A stretch of DNA of 64,000 nt from Actinomadura luteofluorescens (GTDB taxonomy: Bacteria; Actinomycetota; Actinomycetes; Streptosporangiales; Streptosporangiaceae): NCBI RefSeq assembly GCF_013409365.1, contig NZ_JACCBA010000001.1:62001-126000 (forward strand). The letters are read 5' to 3'. Below, piece by piece: positions 16,470 through 25,788 of the stretch (position 1 is its first letter; the number at the start of each line of letters is the position of its first letter). Made by a program: the position numbers and the translations under genes. The notes under the pieces are model-generated. The model did no database searches. It had not been told where the DNA came from and saw only the letters and a program-made list of their open reading frames with translations.

Positions 16470-17987
16470 TCAGCTCTGGCCGGTCAGGGTGGCCACGAGC
16501 TCCGCGGCGGTGCGGCAGCGGTCCAGGAGGGCGCCCACGTGCTGCTTGGTGCCCCGCAGGGGCTCCAGAGTGGGCACGCGCTGCAGCGACTCCCGCCCCG
16601 GGACGTCGAAGATGACCGAGTCCCAGGAGGCCGCGGCGACTGATTCGGCGTACTGGCGCAGGCAGCGGCCCCGGAAGTAGGCCCGCGTGTCCTCCGGCGG
16701 GTCCTCTACGGCGGCCTGGACCTGCTCCTCGGTGACGACCCGGTCGATGCGCCCGCGGTCCACCAGGCGGTTGTACAGGCCCTTGTCGGGCCGGATGTCG
16801 GTGTACTGCAGGTCGACGAGCTGCAGGCGCGAATGGGACCAGTCCAGGCCGTCGCGGCTGCGGTAGCCCTCCAGCAGGGACAGCTTGGCGACCCAGTCGA
16901 GCTCGCGGGACAGCTGCATCGGGTCGTCGCCGAGGCGGTGCAGGACGGACTCCCAGCGGTCCAGGACGTCCCTGGTCATCTCGTCCACGTCCGCGCCGAA
17001 CCGGTCCTCGACGTACTTGCGCGACTGCTCCAGGTACTCCATCTGGAGCTGGACCGCGGTCATCTTGCGGCCGTCGCGCAGCGTGAGCAGGTGCTTGCAG
17101 GACGGGTCGTGGGAGACCGCCCGGAGCGCGGCGACCGGCATGTCGACCGAGAGGTCGACGGTGAGGAAGCCGTCCTCGATCATGGCGAGGACGAGCGAGG
17201 TGGTGCCCAGCTTGAGGTACGTGGACAGCTCGGCCATGTTGGCGTCGCCGATGATGACGTGCAGCCGCCGGTACTTCTCGGGGTCGGCGTGCGGCTCGTC
17301 GCGGGTGTTGATGATCGGCCGCTTGAGCGTGGTCTCCAGCCCCACCTCGACCTCGAAGAAGTCGGCGCGCTGGCTGATCTGGAAGCCGTCGCCGCGGCCG
17401 TCCACGCCGATGCCGACGCGGCCGGCGCCGCAGACGACCTGGCGGGAGACGAAGAACGGGGTCAGGTGCCGGACGATGTCGGCGAAGGGCGTCTCGCGGC
17501 GCATGAGGTAGTTCTCATGGCAGCCGTAGGAGGCGCCCTTGTTGTCGGTGTTGTTCTTGTAGAGCTGGATGGGGTGGGTGCCGGGGACGAGCGCGGCGCG
17601 CCGCGCCGCGTCGGCCATCACGCGCTCGCCCGCCTTGTCCCAGATGACGGCGTCGAGCGGGTTGGTGCACTCGGGCGCCGAGTACTCCGGGTGCGCGTGG
17701 TCGACGTACAGCCGGGCCCCGTTGGTGAGGATGACGTTGGCGAGGCCGAGGTCCTCGTCGGTGAGCTGCGTGGGGTCGGCGACCTCGCGGGCGAGGTCGA
17801 AACCGCGGGCGTCGCGGAGCGGATTCTCCTCCTCGAAGTCCCAGCGGGCCCTGCGGGCCCGTGCCGCCGACGCCGCCAGGTAGGCGTTGACGACCTGGGA
17901 GGAGGTCACCATCGCGTTGGCCCCTGGCTGTCCGGGTACGGAGATGCCGTACTCGGTCTCGATGCCCATCACCCGCCGAACACTCAT
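16470..17987 (-). CDS. dop: Pup deamidase / depupylase Dop
   Basis: Dop converts the C-terminal Gln of Pup to Glu and removes Pup from substrates. The 505-residue protein shares the PafA fold. It has GIETEYG with Glu10 and [14 protein letters not shown] with catalytic Asp96. It also has the Dop-specific insertion (about 41-80, rich in Arg/Asp/Glu) that PafA lacks. [18 protein letters not shown] and [16 protein letters not shown] are present. ATG 17987 follows TAGGCT by 7 nt, so it is leaderless. An inverted repeat at 16418-16449 could end the transcript but is weak. Confidence 0.97.
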   Translation of the reverse strand: MSVRRVMGIETEYGISVPGQPGANAMVTSSQVVNAYLAASAARARRARWDFEEENPLRDARGFDLAREVADPTQLTDEDLGLANVILTNGARLYVDHAHPEYSAPECTNPLDAVIWDKAGERVMADAARRAALVPGTHPIQLYKNNTDNKGASYGCHENYLMRRETPFADIVRHLTPFFVSRQVVCGAGRVGIGVDGRGDGFQISQRADFFEVEVGLETTLKRPIINTRDEPHADPEKYRRLHVIIGDANMAELSTYLKLGTTSLVLAMIEDGFLTVDLSVDMPVAALRAVSHDPSCKHLLTLRDGRKMTAVQLQMEYLEQSRKYVEDRFGADVDEMTRDVLDRWESVLHRLGDDPMQLSRELDWVAKLSLLEGYRSRDGLDWSHSRLQLVDLQYTDIRPDKGLYNRLVDRGRIDRVVTEEQVQAAVEDPPEDTRAYFRGRCLRQYAESVAAASWDSVIFDVPGRESLQRVPTLEPLRGTKQHVGALLDRCRTAAELVATLTGQS

Positions 17988-17994
17988 ATCGTCG

Positions 17995-18000
17995 AGCCTA
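17995..18000 (-). promoter_or_regulatory. Leaderless -10 box TAGGCT of dop
   Basis: The minus strand reads TAGGCT, 7 nt, ATG. There is no Shine-Dalgarno. The same box and spacing occur at helY. Confidence 0.6.
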
Positions 18001-18061
18001 TCGGGGCCGGGAGGGTGGAGCCACGGGGCCCGCTGTTCGCGGCGCCCGTGGCGTGGCGCGC

Positions 18062-18097
18062 CGCGCGGCGGCCCCTGTGTGCAGGGGCCGCCGCGCG
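18062..18097 (-). terminator. 16-bp perfect hairpin after arc
   Basis: The arms CGCGCGGCGGCCCCTG and CAGGGGCCGCCGCGCG enclose TGTG, 20 nt beyond the arc stop. It isolates arc from the dop promoter. Confidence 0.8.
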
Positions 18098-18116
18098 TGT
18101 GCGTCAGGGTCGGGGG

Positions 18117-19880
18117 CTACAGGTACTGGCCGGTGTTGGCGACGGTGTCGATGGAGCGTCCGGCCTCGGAGCCCTTGGTCCCGGAGACCAGCGTGCGGAT
18201 GTAGACGATCCGCTCGCCCTTCTTGCCGGAGATGCGGGCCCAGTCGTCGGGGTTGGTGGTGTTGGGCAGGTCCTCGTTCTCGCTGAACTCGTCGACGCAG
18301 GCGGCCAGCAGGTGGTTGACCCGCATGCCCTTCTGGCCGGTGTCGAGGAACTGCTTGATGGCCATCTTCTTGGCGCGGTCGACGATGTTCTGGATCATCG
18401 CGCCGGAGTTGAAGTCCTTGAAGAACAGGACTTCCTTGTCCCCGTTGGCGTAGGTGACCTCCAGGAAGCGGTTCTCCTCGCTCTCGGTGTACATGCGCTC
18501 GACGGTGCGCTGGATCATCGCCTCGACGGTCGCCTCGGTGGAGCCGCCGTGCTCCTTGACGTCGTCGGGGTGCAGCGGCAGTCCGTCCAGGATGTACTTG
18601 GAGAAGATGTCCTTGGCGGCCTCGGCGTCCGGCCGCTCGATCTTGATCTTGACGTCCAGCCGGCCGGGCCGCAGGATCGCGGGGTCGATCATGTCCTCGC
18701 GGTTGGACGCGCCGATCACGATGACGTTCTCCAGGCCCTCGACGCCGTCGATCTCGCTGAGCAGCTGAGGGACGATGGTGTTCTCGACGTCGGAGGAGAC
18801 CCCCGACCCGCGGGTGCGGAAGATGGAGTCCATCTCGTCGAAGAACACGATGACCGGCGTCCCGGCGGACGCCTTCTCGCGGGCCCGCTGGAAGACCAGG
18901 CGGATGTGCCGCTCGGTCTCGCCGACGTACTTGTTCAGCAGCTCGGGGCCCTTGATGTTGAGGAAGAAGCTCTTGCCCTCCTGGCCGGTCTTCTCTGCGA
19001 CCTGCTTGGCGAGCGAGTTCGCGACGGCCTTGGCGATGAGCGTCTTGCCGCAGCCGGGCGGACCGTAGAGCAGCACGCCCTTGGGCGGCCGCAGCTGGTG
19101 CTCGCGGAACAGGTCGGCATGCAGGTAGGGCAGCTCCACCGCGTCGCGGATCATCTCGATCTGCGATCCGAGGCCGCCGATCTCGTTGTAGGAGATGTCG
19201 GGGACCTCTTCGAGGACGAGCTCCTCGACCTCCGCCTTGTGGATCTTCTCGTAGGCGTAGCCGGACCTCGGCTCGAGCATCAGGGAGTCGCCCGCCCGCA
19301 GCGGGACGCCGCGCAGCGGCTCGGCGAGCTTGACGACGCGCTCCTCGTCGGCGTGCGCGATGACCAGGGCGCGCTCGCCGTCGTCGAAGAGCTCCTTGAG
19401 CATGACGACCTCGCCCTGCTCCTCGAACCTCAGCGCCTCGACGACGTTGAGGGCCTCGTTGAGCATGACCTCCTGGCCGCGCTGCAGTTCGTCGACGTCG
19501 ACGGCCGGGCTGACGTTCACGCGCAGCTTGCGCCCGCCGGTGAAGATGTCGACCGTTCCGTCGTCTCGCGCGTCCAGGAAGACGCCGAAGCCGGACGGTG
19601 GTTGTGCGAGCCTGTCGACCTCCTCCTTGAGCGCCACGATCTGTTCGCGAGCCTCTTTGAGGGTCGCTACGAGACGCTCGTTCTGACCGGTTACGGCGGC
19701 CAGGTTGGCCTGCGCCTCATGGAGGCGTTCTTCCAGCACACGTACTTGGCGCGGGGATTCCGCGAGCTTCCGGCGCAGCACGGAGATCTCTTCCTCCAGG
19801 AAGGAGATCTGCGTCTGAAGGTCCCTGACCTCCTTTTCGTGCTGCGCCCTGCGCGCCCCAGCATCGTCACGAGCGGCCAC
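18117..19880 (-). CDS. arc: Proteasome-activating AAA ATPase ARC/Mpa
   Basis: This hexameric unfoldase feeds pupylated proteins to the 20S core. The 587-residue protein has an N-terminal coiled coil (about 10-92) that binds Pup, then OB domains (about 97-225) and a AAA module. The AAA module has Walker A GPPGCGKT (273-280), Walker [11 protein letters not shown] (343-352) and LRPGRLD. It ends in GQYL, the motif that docks and opens the proteasome gate. GTG 19880 has AGGAGG 8 nt upstream, so the longer frame is not used. A TAGGGT box lies 43 nt upstream. Confidence 0.97.
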   Translation of the reverse strand: MAARDDAGARRAQHEKEVRDLQTQISFLEEEISVLRRKLAESPRQVRVLEERLHEAQANLAAVTGQNERLVATLKEAREQIVALKEEVDRLAQPPSGFGVFLDARDDGTVDIFTGGRKLRVNVSPAVDVDELQRGQEVMLNEALNVVEALRFEEQGEVVMLKELFDDGERALVIAHADEERVVKLAEPLRGVPLRAGDSLMLEPRSGYAYEKIHKAEVEELVLEEVPDISYNEIGGLGSQIEMIRDAVELPYLHADLFREHQLRPPKGVLLYGPPGCGKTLIAKAVANSLAKQVAEKTGQEGKSFFLNIKGPELLNKYVGETERHIRLVFQRAREKASAGTPVIVFFDEMDSIFRTRGSGVSSDVENTIVPQLLSEIDGVEGLENVIVIGASNREDMIDPAILRPGRLDVKIKIERPDAEAAKDIFSKYILDGLPLHPDDVKEHGGSTEATVEAMIQRTVERMYTESEENRFLEVTYANGDKEVLFFKDFNSGAMIQNIVDRAKKMAIKQFLDTGQKGMRVNHLLAACVDEFSENEDLPNTTNPDDWARISGKKGERIVYIRTLVSGTKGSEAGRSIDTVANTGQYL

Positions 19881-19922
19881 GCCCCGCCACCTCCTCACGA
19901 AGAGAGCCGACGACCTACTGAG

Positions 19923-19928
19923 ACCCTA
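19923..19928 (-). promoter_or_regulatory. -10 box TAGGGT of arc
   Basis: The minus strand reads TAGGTAGGGTCTCAG 43 nt before the GTG. The AGGAGG Shine-Dalgarno shows that this gene has a normal leader. Confidence 0.45.
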
Positions 19929-20040
19929 CCTATCTGGAGGGCTTCCGTAACCTGCCCATTCGGTGTTCGTGTCGTGCGGGGGTCTTCCGGGAGGGTTGGC
20001 AGGGGCGCCGTGGAGGCGACGCGGGGTGTGGGCTTACGAC

Positions 20041-20070
20041 GCCCGGACCTGCGGGTTCGAGGTCCCGGGC
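20041..20070 (-). terminator. Hairpin between trmI and arc
   Basis: GCCCGGACCT pairs with AGGTCCCGGGC with one bulge around a 9-nt loop. It lies about 90 nt beyond the trmI stop. The loop GCGGGTTCG looks like a tRNA T arm but no other tRNA part is present. Confidence 0.5.
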
Positions 20071-20161
20071 GTGTCGTGGCACGGCGTTTGCCGAGTCCGG
20101 TGAAGGGGCTCGGACAGAATGTGATCTAGGTTGCGTTTCAGCGTCCCGGCCTCGAGAGAGG

Positions 20162-21085
20162 TCAGGACTCGGCACCGCTGGGCGGGGGCGCGGCGTCGCC
20201 GGGCGCGGGGTGGGCGCCCTTCGCGGGACGGCGGCGCCGGGCGGGCGGGGTCACCCCGTCGGCGAGGCGGCGCGCGGTGACGAGGAAGCCGGTGTGGCCG
20301 ACCATGCGGTGGTCGGGTCGGACGGCGAGCCCGTCGACGTGCCAGGAGCGCAGCATCGTCTCGAAGGCGTAGGGCTCGGCGAACCGGCCGTGCGAGCGCA
20401 GGTCCTCGACGACCCGCGACATCTGGGTGGTGGTGGCGATGTAGGCGCAGACCATGCCGCCGGGCACGAGGGCCTTGGCGACGGCGTCGAGGGTCTCCCA
20501 GGGCGCGAGCATGTCGAGGACGACGCGGTCGACGTCGGTCTCGGCGAGGGCGTCCTCCAGGGAGCCGACGGTGAGGCGCCAGGCGGGGTGGGGCCCGCCG
20601 AAGAACTTCTCGACGTTGGCGCGGGCGATGTCGGCGAAGTCGGGCCGGCGCTCGTAGGAGGAGACGAGGCCGTGCTCGCCGACGGCGCGCAGCAGGAAGC
20701 AGCTGAGGGCCCCGGACCCGGCGCCGGCCTCGACCACGCGGGCGCCCGGGAAGATGTCGGCCATCGCGATGATCTGGGCGGCGTCCTTGGGGTAGACGAC
20801 GGCGGCGCCGCGCGGCATGCGCAGGGTGAAGTCGGCGAGCAGCGGGCGGAAGGCCAGGTACTCGGTGCCGCCGCTGGAGCGGAAGACGCTGCCCTCGGGG
20901 CTGCCGATCATCTCGTCGTGGGGCACCGAGCCCTTGTGCGAGTGGTAGACCTTGCCGGGCTGGAGGGTGATGGTGTTGATCCGGCCCTTGGGGTCGGTGA
21001 GCTGAACCTGGTCGCCGGGGCGGAACGGGCCGTGCGGGATGCGGCCGGGCGAGGGGGCGGGGCCGTCGGGTCGGGGTTCGCTCAT
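20162..21085 (-). CDS. trmI: tRNA (adenine-58-N1)-methyltransferase TrmI
   Basis: This SAM-dependent enzyme makes m1A58 in the tRNA T loop. The 307-residue protein has an N-terminal beta domain (GRINTITLQPGKVYHSHKG) and the Rossmann motif VVEAGAGSGALSCFLLRAVG. The acidic SAM-ribose loop is at SYERRPDF, followed by VVLDMLAPWE and VCAYIATTTQ. The last 35 residues are a basic, Pro-rich tail. ATG 21085 follows TAGCCT by 8 nt (leaderless), so the two extra upstream codons are unlikely. Its place beside arc matches Mycobacterium. Confidence 0.94.
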   Translation of the reverse strand: MSEPRPDGPAPSPGRIPHGPFRPGDQVQLTDPKGRINTITLQPGKVYHSHKGSVPHDEMIGSPEGSVFRSSGGTEYLAFRPLLADFTLRMPRGAAVVYPKDAAQIIAMADIFPGARVVEAGAGSGALSCFLLRAVGEHGLVSSYERRPDFADIARANVEKFFGGPHPAWRLTVGSLEDALAETDVDRVVLDMLAPWETLDAVAKALVPGGMVCAYIATTTQMSRVVEDLRSHGRFAEPYAFETMLRSWHVDGLAVRPDHRMVGHTGFLVTARRLADGVTPPARRRRPAKGAHPAPGDAAPPPSGAES

Positions 21086-21093
21086 GGAACTCA

Positions 21094-21099
21094 AGGCTA
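21094..21099 (-). promoter_or_regulatory. Leaderless -10 box TAGCCT of trmI
   Basis: The minus strand reads TAGCCT, 8 nt, ATG 21085. Confidence 0.5.
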
Positions 21100-21147
21100 G
21101 CGGCGCGCGCGGGCAGGTCGGGCCGCCGCGACGGCCCGCGGGCGCGG

Positions 21148-22329
21148 TCAGATGCCGGCGAAGGCGCGGTCGACGTCGGCGACCGCGAGGACGCCGTAGA
21201 CGCCTCCGTCGGGCTCCACGAGCAGGTACTCCGAGGCGGGGGCGCGCCGCAGCGCCTCGACGAGCTCCTCGCCGGACAGGTCGGCGGGCAGGGTGAGGCC
21301 GTCGCCGATGCCCCGCGACAGGTCGCCCGCGCTGACCCAGGGGCGCCGGTGCTCGGGGGTCGCGGTGACGGCCTTCTCGCTGACGAGGCCGAGGGGCCTG
21401 CCGTCGTGGTCGGCGATGACGATGGCGCCCGCGTGGTCCTCGCGGGCGCGGCGGACGGCCTCGGCGAGCGGGATGTCCGCGGTGACGAGGGTGGCGCGGC
21501 GGGCGAGGCGGCGCGCGGACAGCAGCGGGATGCGGTCGCGGACGCGCTCGGCGCGGATGGACTGGGTGGCGCCGACCCAGATGAAGGAGGCGACCAGGGC
21601 CGACCAGAGCAGGGCGAGCCAGCCGATGCCGCCGCCCTCGCCGGTGTTGTAGGTGGCCAGGTAGGCGCCGGCGACGAGGCAGGCGATGGCGACGCCGCGG
21701 CCCACCCAGCCGGCGAAGACGCCGCCGCTGCGGCTGCGTCCGGTGACCTTCCAGACGACGGCGCGCACGAGGCGGCCGCCGTCCAGCGGGAGGCCGGGCA
21801 GCAGGTTGAACAGCCCGACCAGGAGGTTGGCGAAGGTCAGGGCCTCGACGAGCAGCAGCGCGACGTCCGGCAGGGGGAGGAAGGCGTGGACGAACAGGCC
21901 GATCCCGGCGAGGACGAGGTTCACCAGCGGCCCGGCGAACGCGATGAGGAACTCGCGGCCGGGGGTGGGGGCCTCGCGCTCGATGGAGGTCTCCCCGCCG
22001 AGGATGTGCAGGGTGACCGAGCGCACGGGAAGGCCGAAGACGCGCGCGGTGACGGCGTGGCTCAGCTCGTGGACGAACACCGAGCCGTAGAGCAGGACGG
22101 CGTAGGTGAAGGCGACGAGGTAGCTCAGCGGCCGGCTGACGACGCCGTCGACCTGGCCCTCGAACATGACGGTGACGAGGACCGCGACCAGGAACCAGCT
22201 GGGCGAGACGTAGACGGGCACGCCGAACAGGCGGCCCATGAGCAGGCCGGGGCGTGCGGGGCGGTCGTCGTCGGGACCGCGGCCGCCGGCCGGGGTCCTG
22301 TCCTCGGTCGGGGGCGCGCTGTGTGTCAC
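21148..22329 (-). CDS. Site-2 protease family zinc metallopeptidase with CBS domains (M50)
   Basis: This 393-residue intramembrane protease has zinc motif HELSH (87-91), with the third ligand in NLLPGLPLDGG (Asp183). About six transmembrane segments run from residue 40 to 260. A C-terminal pair of CBS domains (about 270-390: PLAEAVRRAREDHAGAIVIAD and EYLLVEPDGGVYGVLAVADV) follows. This is the Rip3-like M50B layout, in which the CBS pair senses nucleotides or energy state. GTG 22329 lies 7 nt after TAGCAT. It is divergent from the nuclease gene. The substrate is not known. Confidence 0.92.
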   Translation of the reverse strand: MTHSAPPTEDRTPAGGRGPDDDRPARPGLLMGRLFGVPVYVSPSWFLVAVLVTVMFEGQVDGVVSRPLSYLVAFTYAVLLYGSVFVHELSHAVTARVFGLPVRSVTLHILGGETSIEREAPTPGREFLIAFAGPLVNLVLAGIGLFVHAFLPLPDVALLLVEALTFANLLVGLFNLLPGLPLDGGRLVRAVVWKVTGRSRSGGVFAGWVGRGVAIACLVAGAYLATYNTGEGGGIGWLALLWSALVASFIWVGATQSIRAERVRDRIPLLSARRLARRATLVTADIPLAEAVRRAREDHAGAIVIADHDGRPLGLVSEKAVTATPEHRRPWVSAGDLSRGIGDGLTLPADLSGEELVEALRRAPASEYLLVEPDGGVYGVLAVADVDRAFAGI

Positions 22330-22336
22330 GCCCCTG

Positions 22337-22342
22337 ATGCTA
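22337..22342 (-). promoter_or_regulatory. Leaderless -10 box TAGCAT of the M50 protease gene
   Basis: The minus strand reads TAGCAT, 7 nt, GTG 22329. Confidence 0.5.
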
Positions 22343-22415
22343 CGGCCCCGGCGGGGGTGCCGGTCCTCCGCCGGGCGCGCGGCGGCGGTGCGGGATTTCC
22401 GTCGGGGGTGTCACC

Positions 22416-22421
22416 TACGCT
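22416..22421 (+). promoter_or_regulatory. Leaderless -10 box TACGCT of the RecB-like nuclease gene
   Basis: TACGCT, 8 nt, ATG 22430. No Shine-Dalgarno is present. Confidence 0.5.
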
Positions 22422-22429
22422 GCTGTGCC

Positions 22430-23437
22430 ATGACGACGACCGAGGCGGGCAGCACCGAGGCCGGTGGTATCGAGGCGGGCGGCACCGACGCGGCGGGCGG
22501 GGCGTCCGTGCCGCCCGCGCGCATGCCGGAGGCGGGGGACGCGGCGGTGGTGGTCGGGTCGTTGTCGCCGTCGCGGGCGGGCGATTTCATGACGTGCCCG
22601 CTGCTGTACCGGTTCCGGGTGATCGACCGGATCCCGGAGCGGCCGAGCGCCGCGGCCGTGCGGGGAACGCTGGTGCACGCGGTGCTGGAGCGGCTGTTCG
22701 ACCTGCCGACCGGGGCGCGCACGCCGGCGGCGGCGCTGGAGATGCTGGCGCCGGAGTGGGACCGGCTGCTGGAGGAGGAGCCGGAGCTGGCCGAGCTCTT
22801 CGAGGACGGCGCCGACGGCGAGGCCGAGCACGCCGAGTGGCTGGCGCAGGCGCGGCGGATGGTCGAGCGCTACTTCACCCTCGAGGACCCGCGCCGGCTG
22901 GAGCCGGCCGAGCGCGAGCTGTTCGTGGAGACGGTGCTCGACTCCGGACTGAAGCTGCGCGGGTACATCGACCGCGTCGACGTGGCGCCCAGCGGCGACG
23001 TGCGGATCGTGGACTACAAGACCGGGACGGCCCCGCGGGCCGACTTCGAGGCGCGGGCCCTGTTCCAGATGAAGTTCTACGCGCTGGTGCTGTGGCGGCT
23101 GCGCGGCCGGGTGCCGCGGCTGCTACAGCTGATGTACCTGGGCAACGGCGAGATCCTGCGCTACGAGCCGGACGAGGCCGACCTGCGCGCCACGCAGCGC
23201 AAGGTGGAGGCGCTGTGGCAGGCGATCCGGCGGGCGATGGAGACCGGCGAGTGGCGGGCGCGCGCGGGGCGGCTGTGCGACTGGTGCGACCACAAGGAGC
23301 GCTGCCCGGAGTTCGGCGGCACTCCCCCGCCGCTGCCCGCGGCGCCGGTGAACCGCCCCTCCCCCGCCGATCTGGAGGAGGCACGGCGCGCGGACGCGCG
23401 CGCGGGGGTCGCTGCCCGGGAGCACGACGATCTCTAG
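22430..23437 (+). CDS. RecB/Cas4-type PD-(D/E)XK nuclease with iron-sulfur cysteines
   Basis: This 335-residue nuclease has the catalytic motif GYIDRVD (Asp181) ... IVDYKTGT (Asp195, Lys197) and a following QMKFYALVLW helix. Four cysteines, Cys56 in FMTCPLLYRF and Cys283/286/292 in CDWCDHKERC, have the spacing of the Fe-S nuclease domain of AddB, Cas4 and Dna2. The first 40 residues are low-complexity Gly/Ala/Thr/Glu repeats. It corresponds to the RecB-family gene near mpa in M. tuberculosis. A DNA-end processing role is inferred. Confidence 0.92.
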   Translation: MTTTEAGSTEAGGIEAGGTDAAGGASVPPARMPEAGDAAVVVGSLSPSRAGDFMTCPLLYRFRVIDRIPERPSAAAVRGTLVHAVLERLFDLPTGARTPAAALEMLAPEWDRLLEEEPELAELFEDGADGEAEHAEWLAQARRMVERYFTLEDPRRLEPAERELFVETVLDSGLKLRGYIDRVDVAPSGDVRIVDYKTGTAPRADFEARALFQMKFYALVLWRLRGRVPRLLQLMYLGNGEILRYEPDEADLRATQRKVEALWQAIRRAMETGEWRARAGRLCDWCDHKERCPEFGGTPPPLPAAPVNRPSPADLEEARRADARAGVAAREHDDL

Positions 23438-23520
23438 TAGTGCCCCCGGAGCGGCCGGGTCATCCTTGGGGAGGACCGCGGATCCGCGTTCAGGAGGGCT
23501 CAGGACCTGCCGCGGCCTCC

Positions 23521-23526
23521 TAGGGT
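23521..23526 (+). promoter_or_regulatory. Leaderless -10 box TAGGGT of the histidine kinase gene
   Basis: TAGGGT, 7 nt, GTG 23534. Confidence 0.55.
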
Positions 23527-23533
23527 GATTGTC

Positions 23534-24757
23534 GTGTCACCCCGCATCCGTGGTCTCCACGCCGTCCGCGCCTGGCTGCACGCGCGCCCGATGGCGGCCG
23601 ACGCGTTGCTCGCGCTCGGCGTGCTGGCGGTGGGGCTGCCGCAGCTCTTCCTGGAGGAGCTGCCCACCGGCGACGGCTACGACCATTTCCGGACGCCGGA
23701 CGTCTGGGACGGGCTGCTGGTCACCGCCGTGACGATGGCGCTGGCCTGGCGCCGCCGCCACCCGATGCCGGTGCTGCTGTTCATCATCGGCGGCGAGGTC
23801 GTGATGGCGGTGGCGCACTATCCGCCGTCGCTGCCGGACGTCGTGGCGTTCCTGGTGGCCGTCTACAGCGTGGCGGCGCACCGGGGGCTGGCGCAGAGCG
23901 CGCTCGGCGGCGTGACGGCGTTCGTCTACTTCCTCGCCTACCTGCTGGTGCTGCCGCTGTCGGTGGCGCCGGAGGTGCTGATCACCGACTGCGCGCTGGT
24001 GATCGGCGTGTGGGTGCTGGGCCGCAACCTGCGGCTGCGCCGGGCGTACTTCGCCGAGCTGGAGGACCGGGCGGCGCGGCTGGAGCGTGCCCGCGGCACC
24101 GACGCGCGGGCCGCGCGGGTCGAGGAGCGGTCCAGGATCGCGCGGGAGCTGCACGACGTCGTGGCGCACCACGTGAGCGTCATGACCGTGCAGGCGGGCG
24201 CCGCGCGGCGGATCATCGACCGGGACCCCGGCAGCGCACGCGAGGCGATGTCGACGATCGAGGAGGTCGGGCGGACCGCGCTGAGCGAGATGCGGCGGAT
24301 CGTCGGCGTGCTGCGCACGGACCGCGATCCCGAGCGGGCGGGCCGGGAGCTGGCGCCGCAGCCGGGCCTCGGCGACCTCGGCGAGCTGCTGGAGCACGTC
24401 CGGGAGACGGGCCTGTCGGTGCAGCTGTGGATGGAGGGCGAGGCGCGGCCGCCGTCCCCGGGCGTGGACGTGGCGGCGTTCCGGCTGATCCAGGAGGCGC
24501 TGACGAACACGCTGAAGCACGCGGGGCCGCAGGCGCGGGCCTGGGTGCGGCTCTACTACGGCGACAGCGACCTGACGGTGGAGATCGAGGACGACGGGCG
24601 CGGGACGGCGACGTTCATGGCCGACAACGGGGACAATCCCGGGCACGGTCTGGTCGGCATGTACGAGCGGGTCGCGCTGTACGGTGGCGAGTTGAAGATC
24701 GGGCCGAGGGTCGGCGGCGGGTTCGGCGTGCGGGCCCGGTTCCCGCTGGAGCCGTGA
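23534..24757 (+). CDS. Membrane sensor histidine kinase, HisKA_3 (NarL-partner) type
   Basis: The 407-residue kinase has about four to five transmembrane segments (25-165) with very short loops and no sensor domain. A dimerisation helix with the phospho-histidine ([19 protein letters not shown], His207) and a HATPase domain ([33 protein letters not shown]) follow. It therefore probably senses something in the membrane. GTG 23534 is set by the -10 box. The cognate regulator is 110 nt downstream with its own promoter. The ABC exporter after it is a likely target. Confidence 0.93.
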   Translation: MSPRIRGLHAVRAWLHARPMAADALLALGVLAVGLPQLFLEELPTGDGYDHFRTPDVWDGLLVTAVTMALAWRRRHPMPVLLFIIGGEVVMAVAHYPPSLPDVVAFLVAVYSVAAHRGLAQSALGGVTAFVYFLAYLLVLPLSVAPEVLITDCALVIGVWVLGRNLRLRRAYFAELEDRAARLERARGTDARAARVEERSRIARELHDVVAHHVSVMTVQAGAARRIIDRDPGSAREAMSTIEEVGRTALSEMRRIVGVLRTDRDPERAGRELAPQPGLGDLGELLEHVRETGLSVQLWMEGEARPPSPGVDVAAFRLIQEALTNTLKHAGPQARAWVRLYYGDSDLTVEIEDDGRGTATFMADNGDNPGHGLVGMYERVALYGGELKIGPRVGGGFGVRARFPLEP

Positions 24758-24771
24758 GCCGCGCGAGGCCG

Positions 24772-24777
24772 TAGGTT
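24772..24777 (+). promoter_or_regulatory. -10 box TAGGTT before the response regulator
   Basis: TAGGTT lies just after the kinase stop, about 50 nt before a 13-codon leader ORF that overlaps the regulator start. It suggests that the regulator can be transcribed separately. Confidence 0.4.
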
Positions 24778-24828
24778 GGGCAGGAGCGCCGCGGACGCGG
24801 CGGTCACGGTGAGGCGAGGAGCGCGACG

Positions 24829-24870
24829 ATGAACGGTCCGGGACGGCGGCCGGCGGTGGCGGCCCGATGA
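24829..24870 (+). CDS. 13-codon leader ORF overlapping the response regulator start
   Basis: The ATG at 24829, preceded by GAGGCGAGGAG, reads [13 protein letters not shown] and stops at TGA, whose ATGA overlap contains the regulator's ATG. It has a better ribosome site than the regulator itself, so it may serve to deliver ribosomes by translational coupling. The peptide has no recognisable function. Confidence 0.4.
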   Translation: MNGPGRRPAVAAR

Positions 24871-25547
24871 CCACGGTGCGGGTGCTGCTCGTCGACGACC
24901 AGCCGCTGCTGCGGACGGGGTTCCGGCTCATCCTGGAGGCGGAGGCCGACCTCGCCGTCGTCGGGGAGGCCGGGGACGGCGCGGCGGCGGTGGAGCTGAC
25001 CCGGTCGCTGCTGCCGGACGTGGTGCTGATGGACATCCGGATGCCGGGGGTGGACGGCATCGAGGCGACCCGCCGGATCATCCGGGAGGGCGCGGCCTCG
25101 CACGACCCCAGGGTGCTGATCCTGACGACGTTCGACCTGGACGAGTACGTCATCGAGGCGGTCCGGGCGGGCGCCAGCGGGTTCCTGCTCAAGGACTCCC
25201 CGCCCGAGGACCTGGTGCAGGCGATCCGGATCGTGGCGGAGGGCGACGCGATCGTGGCGCCGTCGGTGACGCGGCGCCTGCTGGACAAGTTCGCCAACCG
25301 GCTGCCCGCCGTGCGGGACGCGGCGCCCCCGCCGGGGCTGGACACCCTGACCCAGCGGGAGCGCGAGGTGCTGTCGCACGTGGCCCGCGGCCAGTCCAAC
25401 GCCGAGATCGCGGCGGAGCTCGTGGTGAGCGAGACGACGGTGAAGACGCACGTGGGCAACGTCCTGGCCAAGCTCGGCCTGCGGGACCGCGTGCAGGCCG
25501 TGGTGTACGCGTACGAGACGGGGCTGAGCAGGCCCGGCCAGAGCTGA
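24867..25547 (+). CDS. NarL/FixJ-family response regulator
   Basis: The 226-residue regulator has a receiver domain with acidic pocket Asp10/Asp11, phospho-acceptor Asp56 (LMDIRMPG), Thr in LILTTF and Lys in GFLLKDSPP. The C-terminal LuxR helix-turn-helix is [27 protein letters not shown]. It is the partner of the upstream kinase. A strong hairpin follows. A palindrome near the promoter of the next operon could be its binding site. Confidence 0.95.
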   Translation: MTTVRVLLVDDQPLLRTGFRLILEAEADLAVVGEAGDGAAAVELTRSLLPDVVLMDIRMPGVDGIEATRRIIREGAASHDPRVLILTTFDLDEYVIEAVRAGASGFLLKDSPPEDLVQAIRIVAEGDAIVAPSVTRRLLDKFANRLPAVRDAAPPPGLDTLTQREREVLSHVARGQSNAEIAAELVVSETTVKTHVGNVLAKLGLRDRVQAVVYAYETGLSRPGQS

Positions 25548-25566
25548 CGCGCGGGGCCGGGGGGCC

Positions 25567-25591
25567 GGCCTCAGGGTCGGTCCCTGAGGCC
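25567..25591 (+). terminator. 10-bp hairpin after the response regulator
   Basis: GGCCTCAGGG and CCCTGAGGCC enclose TCGGT, 20 nt beyond the stop, followed by CCCCTGGCTTTCGG. Confidence 0.65.
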
Positions 25592-25675
25592 CCCCTGGCT
25601 TTCGGCATCGGAGGCCTACTCCGGTAGGACGACGGAGGGCGGGCTTCTCCTGCCGTGGGTGGACGGGCAAGTCCG

Positions 25676-25716
25676 TTCCTGGGGTCCAGGAAACCGGTTT
25701 GTTCGACTTCTAGGGT
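25676..25716 (+). promoter_or_regulatory. Promoter and candidate operator of the FtsX-type exporter
   Basis: The palindrome TTCCTGG-GGT-CCAGGAA (25676-25692) is followed by AACCGGTT and a -10 box TAGGGT (25711-25716). The palindrome covers the -35 position, as expected for an activator or repressor. The start codon is about 70 nt further on. The neighbouring response regulator is the obvious candidate, but this is inference. Confidence 0.5.
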
Positions 25717-25788
25717 TTTGGGAGTCGGATCGCCGGGGGCACGACGCGGTCCGGACGCATTCCTGCTCACTCACCCACGGGAGTACAC

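Noticed and set aside
20041..20070. GGTTCGAGGTCC, resembling a tRNA T arm
   Set aside because: No acceptor, D or anticodon arm is nearby. It is the loop and arm of a terminator-like hairpin.
16833..20129. A 1098-codon open frame on the plus strand across dop and arc
   Set aside because: It is antisense to two certain proteasome genes and has no recognisable domain.
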